Shown here in pieces: positions 1 through 5,748 of a stretch of 6,021 nucleotides of DNA (its first letter is position 1; every line of letters starts with the position of its first letter). The notes under the pieces were generated by a model. It ran no database searches, was not told where the DNA came from, and saw only the letters and a list, made by a program, of their open reading frames with translations. This DNA comes from Mariaggregatimicrobium sp964498785 (GTDB taxonomy: Bacteria; Zhuqueibacterota; Zhuqueibacteria; Thermofontimicrobiales; Thiofontviventaceae): assembly GCA_964498785.1 (NCBI GenBank), contig CAZCJL010000218.1, positions 1 through 6,021 on the forward strand. Direction: 5' to 3'. The position numbers and the translations under genes were made by a program.

Positions 1-315
1 AGAATCCGAAAGCTTTGATGCACACCATCAATTATTGAATGGATACAAAATTTTATTGATAATTCTAAAAAGACGGATGACTACCCGAAAGTTTCCGGCA
101 ACACCCGCAACAGTTAAGAAGCACTATGTTCAATTTTGATTTCATCATTTCATTTCCATATTAAATATTGAGAAGAATATAAATATTTTTCTCCAATTTG
201 TCAACGATTTTTTGATTTTTCTAGTTCCCACGATTTTCGTGGGAACACCTTGCTCGACGCTTTGCGTCGTAAAGTGAATGTTTTGCTCTCTGACAGGATT
301 TAAACTCCTGCCAAA
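1..315. other. Left-edge region without a supportable gene
   Basis: No complete gene is visible. Two plus-strand frames are open from near the window start. One ends at a TGA at 137-139 (45 codons from the edge). The other runs from just after a TGA at 16-18 to a TAA at 115-117, and its residues look more protein-like (IIEWIQNFIDNSKK). Either could be the 3' end of a plus-strand gene entering from the left, or a decayed gene with a frameshift between the two frames, but neither is long enough to call. From about 140 to 220 the sequence is very AT-rich and featureless. From 224 onward it is a palindromic repeat, annotated separately. Confidence 0.3.
224..313. repeat. Composite hairpin repeat, left copy (modules A and B plus a TTTAAA palindrome)
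   Basis: Three hairpins lie in a row. Module A (224-246) has perfect 10-bp arms starting GTTCCCACGA around a TTT loop. Module B (255-269) has CGACGC and GCGTCG arms around TTT. The third (291-313) is an imperfect palindrome with CAGGA/TCCTG arms centred on TTTAAA. A and B recur in the same order and orientation at 5817-5863, and B-type hairpins recur at 2107-2146. On the minus strand they lie just downstream of the hydrolase stop at 316-318, but no T-tract follows the stems, so I do not call a terminator. The pattern is that of REP-like extragenic palindromes. Confidence 0.75.
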
Positions 316-1122
316 TCAATACAACTCCGCCATCTCTTTCCTTAGCACCCGATAGAACTCCTCTCTCGCCTGCCGTTCAATCCACGGTTTGTGGCCACAG
401 CGCTCCAGCAATATCCATCGGAAATCAGACATAACAGCGGCCAGTGGCTCCCGTACGCCCTCAGCCGAATGCGGATCGTAATCTCCGTGAATCGCAGTCA
501 CCGGACACTGAATGTGCAATGCATATTCCAGCAATTTCCCCGAACGCCGCAACTTTGCAGCTTCGGGCCATACGCTCATGAATATATCGGACTGTATATT
601 TTCAATGACAATTTCGTCATTCATGGGATCGTAAGCATCCGCTTTTGAATACAACGCACCAAATCTGGCAAACGCATGCTGTTGATTCTCAGCCGCCGGA
701 TTATTGAGAATCTCTAACAGCTTCAAAACTTCCGCTCTTTTGTCTGCATTCAGATGGCTTATGCGAACCGCATCAATATCCGTTGCGTATTTCTCCTCCA
801 GACTCCCACAACCGATCAAAATTAGCTTCCTCACAAACTCAGGATTTAGCGCTGCGAAAATCAAACTCAACCATGCACCCCACGAAAAGCCAATCAGTAT
901 CACCGGCAGATTGGCATGTTCCAGCAGAACAGCTTTTAGTTCGCGGACCTGCGCCTCCACCGACGATGCTGTTTGCAACGGCTCCAATACACCATAATCC
1001 GCAGAAAGCTCTTTCGCAACAGGAGCCATCTCTCCGGCAGCGCCTGGCCCGCCGTGAATCACCGCGATCCGAAAAGGATGATTTCTGTAAGTTCGGATAT
1101 TTTTTATTCTTTTTTGAATCAT
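316..1122 (-). CDS. Alpha/beta hydrolase, HGGPG/S33-like
   Basis: 268 residues, normal for a single-domain alpha/beta-hydrolase. Visible motifs: HGGPG at residues 23-27, the oxyanion-hole loop typical of proline-iminopeptidase-like (S33) hydrolases; the nucleophile elbow GFSWG at 78-82 with Ser80; HGDYDPH at 212-218, which supplies the acid (Asp216 likely, Asp214 possible); and GHKPW at 242-246 with the catalytic His243. There is no signal peptide, so it is probably cytoplasmic. The substrate cannot be read from sequence: esterase, lipase-like or peptidase activity are all possible. The ATG at 1120-1122 is preceded on the minus strand by a clear GGAGG. The gene follows the AlkD-like gene in the same direction after 104 bases, so co-transcription is plausible. 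It ends with TGA at 316-318. Confidence 0.88.
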   Translation of the reverse strand: MIQKRIKNIRTYRNHPFRIAVIHGGPGAAGEMAPVAKELSADYGVLEPLQTASSVEAQVRELKAVLLEHANLPVILIGFSWGAWLSLIFAALNPEFVRKLILIGCGSLEEKYATDIDAVRISHLNADKRAEVLKLLEILNNPAAENQQHAFARFGALYSKADAYDPMNDEIVIENIQSDIFMSVWPEAAKLRRSGKLLEYALHIQCPVTAIHGDYDPHSAEGVREPLAAVMSDFRWILLERCGHKPWIERQAREEFYRVLRKEMAELY

Positions 1123-1134
1123 AGTATGTAATTA

Positions 1135-1139
1135 CCTCC
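1135..1139 (-). promoter_or_regulatory. Shine-Dalgarno of the hydrolase gene
   Basis: The minus strand reads GGAGG here, 12 bases before the ATG at 1122. This is a full-strength core at a slightly long spacing, and it supports that start codon. Its first two G residues (1138-1139) also belong to the downstream arm of the inverted repeat at 1138-1214, so folding of that repeat could affect access to the site. Confidence 0.65.
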
Positions 1140-1214
1140 GGAGTGAATTGCCCCTGTGCACCTTTGGCGTATTTATGTAATACCAGTAAAATTCATAAAG
1201 GAATTTCACTCCGG
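1138..1214 (-). promoter_or_regulatory. Long inverted repeat in the AlkD-hydrolase gap, possible RNA structure
   Basis: The arms at 1138-1147 and 1205-1214 are exact 10-base reverse complements (CCGGAGTGAA / TTCACTCCGG), extendable by two pairs with one bulged base. Inside them, in the minus-strand transcript, CCTTT pairs with AAAGG and GTATT with AATAC, giving three nested stems in a 77-base segment between the AlkD-like stop and the hydrolase Shine-Dalgarno. It may be a structured leader that tunes hydrolase translation or protects the mRNA. A small MITE-like insertion is an alternative, but no target-site duplication is evident. Pairing is seen in the sequence; the function is inferred. 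Confidence 0.4.
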
Positions 1215-1226
1215 TACCAACTTTGC

Positions 1227-1958
1227 TTATTTTTCAGCTTTTACCGCAAGCACGGTCTCTCGTTCCGCTCCCTTTAAATCCCGAATCGCGTACAACGTAA
1301 TCGTGGAAGATACACCGCGACGCCGCAAATCTTTGATATACGGCAACAACCGCTCCGGCTGATAGCGTAAATTATCTTTCAGCGCCCAGCCAACGCCCTT
1401 TTGCACGATGTCCTCATCATCCCAAATCAGCCGCTCGCACAGCCGCATCAAATCATCCATAAACTCACCGGTAACTCCTGTTTTGCGGACAAACGTCACC
1501 ACACTCGTGCGCCGTTTAAACCGGTTCGGTGACTTGCTCCATTCGTCCAGCAAAGACAGGATTTGCTGGTGATATTTTTTCAGCAGAGGCTGCATGATCG
1601 AAATACAAAATCCATCCACCTGGGACCAACTACGGAAATCGTCCACTATCTGACTCAGCAACGGGAAATGCACTGGCGCTAATTCTTTCACGCTGATTCC
1701 GAGCACATAAATGCCCGTATGTCCCAATTCTCCGACATGTTCCCCAGAGAGCGCCTGCGCCAGTTGCAGCCGCTGCTCCAATGACAGCTCCAGAAACCGA
1801 GGGCGGAATGACTTCATCAGTTGATGATAATCCGCTGTTTTCATTCCGTACGTCAGGTACTGATCATGCTTATGAAACCGCCGCTCCGGTTCCGGCTTTG
1901 TGCAGCCCGTCTGTTTTTCGAACGCATGGCGTAAATCATTTATAATTGAATTGATCAT
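1227..1958 (-). CDS. DNA alkylation repair protein, AlkD-like HEAT-repeat glycosylase
   Basis: 243 residues, the usual length for the AlkD family. These HEAT-repeat DNA glycosylases excise N3- and N7-alkylated purines without flipping the base. The family's active-site residues are present: the SWSQVD segment gives Trp111 and Asp115 (spaced as Trp109 and Asp113 of Bacillus cereus AlkD), the FKRRTS segment gives Arg149/Arg150, and VQKGVGWALKD gives Trp191. The run from RFKRR to VGWALKD is the most family-typical stretch. The protein is cytoplasmic with no membrane segment. The ATG at 1956-1958 has only a weak AAAG-type ribosome site. It overlaps the stop of a six-codon minus-strand frame (1955-1975) through ATGA, probably by chance. 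The hydrolase follows after 104 bases, so the two may form a small operon. A non-catalytic AlkD paralogue is the alternative, but the intact residues argue for activity. Confidence 0.87.
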   Translation of the reverse strand: MINSIINDLRHAFEKQTGCTKPEPERRFHKHDQYLTYGMKTADYHQLMKSFRPRFLELSLEQRLQLAQALSGEHVGELGHTGIYVLGISVKELAPVHFPLLSQIVDDFRSWSQVDGFCISIMQPLLKKYHQQILSLLDEWSKSPNRFKRRTSVVTFVRKTGVTGEFMDDLMRLCERLIWDDEDIVQKGVGWALKDNLRYQPERLLPYIKDLRRRGVSSTITLYAIRDLKGAERETVLAVKAEK

Positions 1959-1993
1959 CGCGTATTGTCTTTCATTTTAATTTATTCGATAAC

Positions 1994-2146
1994 GCCCTTT
2001 CAGGGCTTATGTTTTCCATTGTTTGTCGTTTTCACTGGGCGTTGCCCTGTGCTTTGATTATCACCCCTTCGGGATTTTAAACTAAATCGCCGGTCGATCT
2101 CGTGCCAACGCTTTGCGTTAGTACGCATTGCATGACGCTTTGCGTC
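1994..2146. repeat. Array of five short hairpins with three-base loops
   Basis: Five palindromes with different stems share a three-base loop. They are GCCCT-TTC-AGGGC (1994-2006); CACTGGGC-GTT-GCCCTGTG with one T/T mismatch (2033-2051); a weak CCC-TTC-GGG (2065-2073); AACGC-TTT-GCGTT (2107-2119); and GACGC-TTT-GCGTC (2134-2146). The last matches module B of the composite repeats near both window ends. Nothing here looks coding: a 75-codon minus-strand frame through it (2000-2227) is built of repeat sequence. The array sits directly upstream of the AlkD-like gene, so its promoter must lie in or near it, though I cannot place one. Confidence 0.7.
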
Positions 2147-2156
2147 GTAATATTGA

Positions 2157-2243
2157 GCCACTGATCCACACGTATGAACACGGATTATATTTAAAAATAA
2201 AAAGAATCTGTGTTTGATCAGTGTCAATCCGTGGCTAAAATTG
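2157..2243. repeat. Long imperfect inverted repeat (module C), copy 1
   Basis: CACTGATC at 2159-2166 pairs perfectly with GATCAGTG at 2216-2223. Inside it, ten bases at 2177-2186 pair with 2205-2214 with one G/T wobble, around an A-rich loop. The element ends with CCGTGGCTAAAATTG. A diverged copy occupies 5877-5950 with the same beginning (GCCACTGATCC) and the same ending, so this is a dispersed repeat rather than local structure. It lies immediately next to the palindromic end at 2241. Confidence 0.7.
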
Positions 2244-2880
2244 AATAGCCACGATTTTTAAATCGTGGATTAAATTATTCTCCCCACAAAATATTTCGGG
2301 GATTTTAATCCCCAGTGTTGAGAATTACTTGAAATCCATATTTCTTGATAAATAAATCATACTCTTCTTTGAAAGTCATTTTGCGATGATGCTCTTCCTG
2401 ATTTTTTATATAATCCCGAACTTTATTCACCACTGAGTAGCTCACGGATACTGCCATATATTCATCCTGCCAGTTGAAATGAGTGGAAGTGAGTTTTTGT
2501 TTATTAATCCAGCTCGAAGATTCCCCTTTGAGTAATTTTGCAACTTGAGCGATGTTTTGTTCAGCATTGAGAGAAATGAGGGCATGAACATGCTCGTTGT
2601 GTCCATTGATGAAATCTAAATGGATTTTTTTTCGTTCAGCATTTTCTCTGATGTGAGCGAATATTTGAGGACGAATTTTTTTATTAAGATACGGATACCG
2701 ATTCTTAGTTGACCATATTGTGTGGATCCAGATATTGATATATGGCATATTCTCTCCTTTGTATTTTCACTACTGGGAGCTAAAGCTCCCAAATGGTTGT
2801 GGTGGCAATTTAAACCCACGAGATGAATCTCGTGGCAATTCATTCTCTCGATGAAATCCTGATTCGTTGAACTTGCTTTT
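2241..2880 (-). mobile_element. IS200/RAYT-like element with its transposase
   Basis: The element consists of a gene-downstream end (2241-2320), the HUH transposase gene (2305-2748) and a gene-upstream end (2762-2880). The downstream end has the palindromes CCACGATTT/AAATCGTGG (2249-2268) and GGGGATT/AATCCCC (2298-2313). The upstream end has TGGGAGCT/AGCTCCCA (2774-2791) and CCACGAGAT/ATCTCGTGG (2816-2835). Both ends recur fused together, without the gene, at 2881-3081, and that comparison is what delimits the element. Boundaries are estimates; subterminal palindromes instead of terminal inverted repeats are what Y1 transposases are known to use. Confidence 0.65.
2305..2748 (-). CDS. tnpA: IS200-like HUH/Y1 transposase (REP-associated tyrosine transposase type)
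   Basis: 147 residues, full length for the Y1 (IS200/IS605 TnpA) family. These enzymes cut and join single-stranded DNA at hairpin-marked ends through a tyrosine. The HUH metal-binding motif is HVH at residues 53-55 (within NEHVHALISL), and the catalytic tyrosine is most likely Tyr113 in DYIKNQEEHH. The N-terminal WIHTIWSTKNRYPYL stretch is also characteristic. The ATG at 2746-2748 has an AGGAG ribosome site at 2754-2758 with five-base spacing. The TAA stop (2305-2307) lies in the centre of the GGGGATT/AATCCCC palindrome, so the last codons are part of the element end. No TnpB/IscB partner is present. Palindromes on both sides and a gene-less copy next door favour a RAYT-like role in spreading REP/MITE elements. 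The gene appears intact. Confidence 0.88.
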   Translation of the reverse strand: MPYINIWIHTIWSTKNRYPYLNKKIRPQIFAHIRENAERKKIHLDFINGHNEHVHALISLNAEQNIAQVAKLLKGESSSWINKQKLTSTHFNWQDEYMAVSVSYSVVNKVRDYIKNQEEHHRKMTFKEEYDLFIKKYGFQVILNTGD

Positions 2881-3081
2881 TTGAATAGCCACGATTTTTA
2901 AATCGTGGATCAGATTATTCCCCCACGAAATTGATTGGGGATTTTAGTCCCCGGTGTTGTATTCTCATCACAGGGAGCTAAAGCTCCCAAATGGTTGTGG
3001 TGGTGGCGATTTAAAACCACGAGATGAATCTCGTGGCAATTCATTCTCTCGATAGAATCCTGATTTGATGAAATTGCTTTT
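2881..3081 (-). mobile_element. Transposase-less (MITE-like) copy of the adjoining element
   Basis: This 201-base unit joins a downstream end (2881-2959) directly to an upstream end (2960-3081). The first 30 bases are identical to 2241-2270, and the rest of that end is alignable up to GTGTTG. The second part matches 2762-2880 closely, with one extra GGT. All four palindromes are kept: 2889-2908, 2937-2952 (one G/T), 2973-2988 and 3017-3036. It looks like an internal-deletion derivative lacking the transposase gene, abutting the full element head to tail. Confidence 0.7.
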
Positions 3082-3130
3082 TTGAATAGCCACGATTTTT
3101 AAATCGTGGATTGAATTTATTTCCCCAATA
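3082..3130. repeat. Third, partial copy of the element's downstream end
   Basis: The first 30 bases repeat those at 2241 and 2881, including the palindrome CCACGATTTTTAAATCGTGG at 3090-3109. Similarity fades after about 3125, in the short CCCC stretch, before the second palindrome. It closes the array in the same orientation as the other copies and is followed at once by the probable terminator of the STAND gene. Confidence 0.65.
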
Positions 3131-3158
3131 AAAAAATTTTCGCCGGGGCTTCGCCCCG
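3130..3158 (-). terminator. Probable intrinsic terminator of the STAND-FGE gene
   Basis: On the minus strand, CGGGGC-GAA-GCCCCG (3158 down to 3144) forms a six-pair GC stem whose tip is GCGAAGC, known as an unusually stable mini-hairpin. It is followed by GCGAAAA and then seven T residues (3136-3130). It lies 74 bases after the TAG stop of the STAND-FGE gene. The seven-base gap before the T-tract is longer than ideal, which lowers confidence. See the findings for an alternative reading linked to retroelement homing. Confidence 0.45.
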
Positions 3159-3232
3159 AACCCCAAAATCCAAATTTTCAAAACCCAAGGATCCAAATCA
3201 CAAATCCCTAAAAAACTATAGACGACTGAGGG
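3159..3232. other. Low-complexity spacer downstream of the STAND-FGE gene
   Basis: The minus strand from about 3207 to 3160 is a degenerate repetition of short words such as GATTTGG, GGGTTTTG and TTTGGATT, with strong purine/pyrimidine asymmetry. No frame is convincing and no palindrome is strong. This may be a simple-sequence remnant. I see no gene in it. Confidence 0.4.
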
Positions 3233-5695
3233 CTAACGTACACAACGAAACCCGATAAGGTTGAGGCTGGAGCTCGGATAGTCGTTGCTACGATTCGCAC
3301 AGCGCATGTGGACGGCAACGTTGTACCAGGAACCGCCACGCAACACACGATAGACTCCGTTTTTGGGACCAGCGGGATTGACAGCGATTTCTTTCTTAAA
3401 GCATTCTTTGTAATAATTTTCATCATACCAATCATAACACCATTCCCACAAATTGCCGCTCATATCATACAATCCAAGTTCATTTGGCAATTTTTCTCCG
3501 ACCGCATGAGGTCGGTTTTCCGAATTTTCATAATACCATGCAACCAATTTCAAAGAATCAGCACCGCTATAGATATATCCTTTACTGTGTTGCCCGCCAC
3601 GGGCAGCATACTCCCATTCTGCTTCCGTGGGTAATCGGAAACCATTGGCAGAAAAGTCGCAGCTCCGGTCGTTTAAATTGTAACACGGTGTATACTTATA
3701 AAATTCGCTTAAATAATTACAAAATGCAACCGCGCCAAACCAGTTAACAGTAGCAACCGGATGGTTTTTCTTTGATTCATCATACACCACAAAGCGACTG
3801 CCTTTCTCTCGAATTTGGCAAAAAGGATTTGAAAAATTAAGCCACTCACGCGCTTTTGTGTATGGCACATCGCGTGCATTCAAAAAATCACAATATTGCT
3901 GGTTGGTAATTTCATATTTGCTGATTTGGAAGCTGTCTAATTTGACCCGGTGTACCTGCTTTTCATCATCAGATCCCAATGAATCTCCCATCCGGAATTC
4001 TCCGCCAGCAACCGTAACAAATTGCTTTTCGAACGCTTTCAGACGTGCTGATCTTTTCCATGGCTCAATAACATTGTTATTAAACGGCTGCCACAAAATC
4101 AGGATTAACACGGCTGCGATCCCCAAAGAAATTGTTAAATACCGTTTTCTGTTACTTTTCCGGATATAGTGCACCTGTTCGGGACTGATATCATTCTTAA
4201 AATGGCTGCGGTATTTGAGCACGCTCCGCAATTCACCACCGCTCAGTAAAAATTTCCAGCGTTTTGCTCGTTGCCAGGTGCGGAAGCGTTCGTTTAACAA
4301 ACGCTTCGCCTGCTCGGCAGCCACGAGCAATTCGCCTGCCAGCGATTCCAGCGCCGGGATCAATCGCTCGTGCGCCAGCCGGTACGAGCCTGTGGAAAGT
4401 TGTTCCAGAATACGAACAGCCTGAGAGGCAAAATAATTCAGGTTGCGCTGGGCGCGGTTTAATGGCAATCCGGCGGTGGCGGCTAATTCCGGTGCTGTTT
4501 TTCCGGCGGATAACCGTTGCTGCGGATTGTCCGGATCAATCAGCGCCAGCAGTGCGTTTTCCATGGGCGAGCGTTCGTGTACGGGAATTCCATCTTCAAT
4601 TTTTCCCTTAATGTATGTGCGCAATAAGCCAGTCACACCGCCCGCATCTTTAAAGCTGCCGAGGTGAATATCGCTGTCAGCCCCGCTGTAGAGCTCACTG
4701 AGCACCATCATCCCAATGCCGATTTCCACCGGAGATACTTTGCCATTATCCGACATCGCGCTGACCATTTCAACGAGCACGGCATTATCCGGCGCAAGAC
4801 CACTTTCTTTCGCCAGCACCGCCATGTTCTCCTGCGCCTGTTGTTCGGTGAACAGCTTTAACGGATGTTTCGGCGGATGGAAATCGGGGATACTGCATTC
4901 AAAATCAAACCAGGTGGATGCATATTCTTCCCGGAACGCGATAATCCAGGTGGTTGTGTATGGCGGCTTCTGCGTAACGATCTTTTTGAACAGCTCGAAA
5001 AGCTCCGGGTGTTTTTCCGGTTTCAATTGTTCTGCCTGATCAATAATGATGACTTTTTTCGTCCCGCACGGATTTTCAATGATATCGTCGAGTGAGGTTA
5101 ATTGCTCTTTTTCGTCAGGGCAGGCAACGTGAATTGCGCGCAATAGCTCTGCGGCTGAATTTTTCGGCATCGCTTCCCAATAGATCGGCGTTACGCCATA
5201 TTTTTCACTCTCTTTTTTCAGCGCATAAGCCAGCCCAGCTCGCAACAGCGAGGTTTTTCCCGCGCCGGATTCACCTTTGAGTGCGGTAAAACAAATCTGC
5301 GAATCCAGCACCCATCCCAGCATTTTGCTGATATCCGCCTCTCTGCCCAGTTGCGAAAATATTTCGCCATCCATTTCGCCAAACGCAAACGGACCTTTAA
5401 TCGCACTTGGTTTAACGGTTTTATAGATATCAATCTTTCGGGGAATCGCCTTTTTCCATATTTTCACCGTTGCCCAGCCGAATGCAATGACGGCGATAAT
5501 ATTCAGCAATTGAAGTTTTGGCAGATGATTTTTAATAAGATCAAAAGCGATAAAAGAGGAAAGATTCGCCACAGCAAGACACAAAATGCCAACGAGAATG
5601 AGAACCTGTTCCCGTTTGCCGTGTTTGATAATTCTGACAATATTTTCAATTTGTTCAGAAAACTTTGAGGTCTGTTCCGGAATATTTTGCATCAT
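3233..5695 (-). CDS. Membrane STAND ATPase fused to a C-terminal FGE/SUMF1 domain; candidate DGR target protein
   Basis: 820 residues from the ATG at 5693-5695; an ATG follows at once at 5690-5692. Order: membrane helices at 31-51 and 63-80; P-loop ATPase with Walker A GESGAGKT (141-148), Walker B VIIIDQAEQL (Asp219) and TWIIAFREEY (Arg255); a winged-helix/helical tail to about 510, including GGVTGLLRTYI and YRLAHERLIPALESL, which resembles nSTAND1 NTPases; a third helix at 519-536; and an FGE domain from 559 to the end (GGEFRMG, YEITNQQY, GFRLPTEAEWEYAARGG, DMSGNLWEW, RGGSW, GFRCVR). Positive residues before helix 1, after helix 2 and before helix 3 predict ATPase inside and FGE domain outside. 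The FGE catalytic cysteine pair is missing near RGGSW; only Cys799 is nearby. STAND proteins are typically ligand-triggered switches, so I infer a sensor or receptor. The upstream ATG at 5767 was rejected because a good promoter overlaps it and it has no ribosome site; the chosen start has only a poor GGGG. Confidence 0.87.
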   Translation of the reverse strand: MMQNIPEQTSKFSEQIENIVRIIKHGKREQVLILVGILCLAVANLSSFIAFDLIKNHLPKLQLLNIIAVIAFGWATVKIWKKAIPRKIDIYKTVKPSAIKGPFAFGEMDGEIFSQLGREADISKMLGWVLDSQICFTALKGESGAGKTSLLRAGLAYALKKESEKYGVTPIYWEAMPKNSAAELLRAIHVACPDEKEQLTSLDDIIENPCGTKKVIIIDQAEQLKPEKHPELFELFKKIVTQKPPYTTTWIIAFREEYASTWFDFECSIPDFHPPKHPLKLFTEQQAQENMAVLAKESGLAPDNAVLVEMVSAMSDNGKVSPVEIGIGMMVLSELYSGADSDIHLGSFKDAGGVTGLLRTYIKGKIEDGIPVHERSPMENALLALIDPDNPQQRLSAGKTAPELAATAGLPLNRAQRNLNYFASQAVRILEQLSTGSYRLAHERLIPALESLAGELLVAAEQAKRLLNERFRTWQRAKRWKFLLSGGELRSVLKYRSHFKNDISPEQVHYIRKSNRKRYLTISLGIAAVLILILWQPFNNNVIEPWKRSARLKAFEKQFVTVAGGEFRMGDSLGSDDEKQVHRVKLDSFQISKYEITNQQYCDFLNARDVPYTKAREWLNFSNPFCQIREKGSRFVVYDESKKNHPVATVNWFGAVAFCNYLSEFYKYTPCYNLNDRSCDFSANGFRLPTEAEWEYAARGGQHSKGYIYSGADSLKLVAWYYENSENRPHAVGEKLPNELGLYDMSGNLWEWCYDWYDENYYKECFKKEIAVNPAGPKNGVYRVLRGGSWYNVAVHMRCANRSNDYPSSSLNLIGFRCVR
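3257..3325 (-). other. Putative DGR variable region within the STAND-FGE gene
   Basis: Residues 791-813, between RGGSW and IGFR, are where C-type-lectin-fold targets of diversity-generating retroelements carry their variable positions. Fifteen residues here (791-793, 795-796, 803-806, 808-813) all use codons ending in C or T and can all be reached from AAC, AAT or AGC-like template codons by changing adenines. The informative ones are V793 GTT, V795 GTC, S809 TCC, L811 CTC and L813 CTT. Interspersed fixed residues (A794, R798, C799, A800, R802, P807) have codons without adenine. No template repeat or reverse transcriptase is in the window, so this rests on pattern alone. Confidence 0.5.
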
Positions 5696-5748
5696 ATAAA
5701 AACCCCGGTTTATGTGATAAGTGTAAGTGAAGATAAAACTGTTAATTG

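Noticed and set aside
1955..1975. Six-codon leader peptide overlapping the AlkD-like start by ATGA
   Set aside because: It has no ribosome site and is too short to distinguish from chance.
2000..2227. 75-codon minus-strand reading frame
   Set aside because: It runs through the hairpin array and module C, so its residues are translated repeats; there is no ribosome site and no recognisable family.
2616..2843. 75-codon minus-strand frame overlapping the transposase start
   Set aside because: It overlaps the well-supported transposase gene in another frame and begins in the palindromic end.
2241..3130. CRISPR array
   Set aside because: The repeated units are about 200 bases or more, themselves palindromic and separated by homologous rather than unique sequence; no Cas genes are present.
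3233..4021. Active sulfatase-maturing formylglycine-generating enzyme
   Set aside because: The catalytic cysteine pair after RGGS is absent and no sulfatase gene is nearby, so the domain is treated as a fold relative.
3308..5668. Plus-strand reading frames opposite the STAND-FGE gene
   Set aside because: They are antisense shadows of a long, motif-rich coding region with no ribosome sites or family features of their own.
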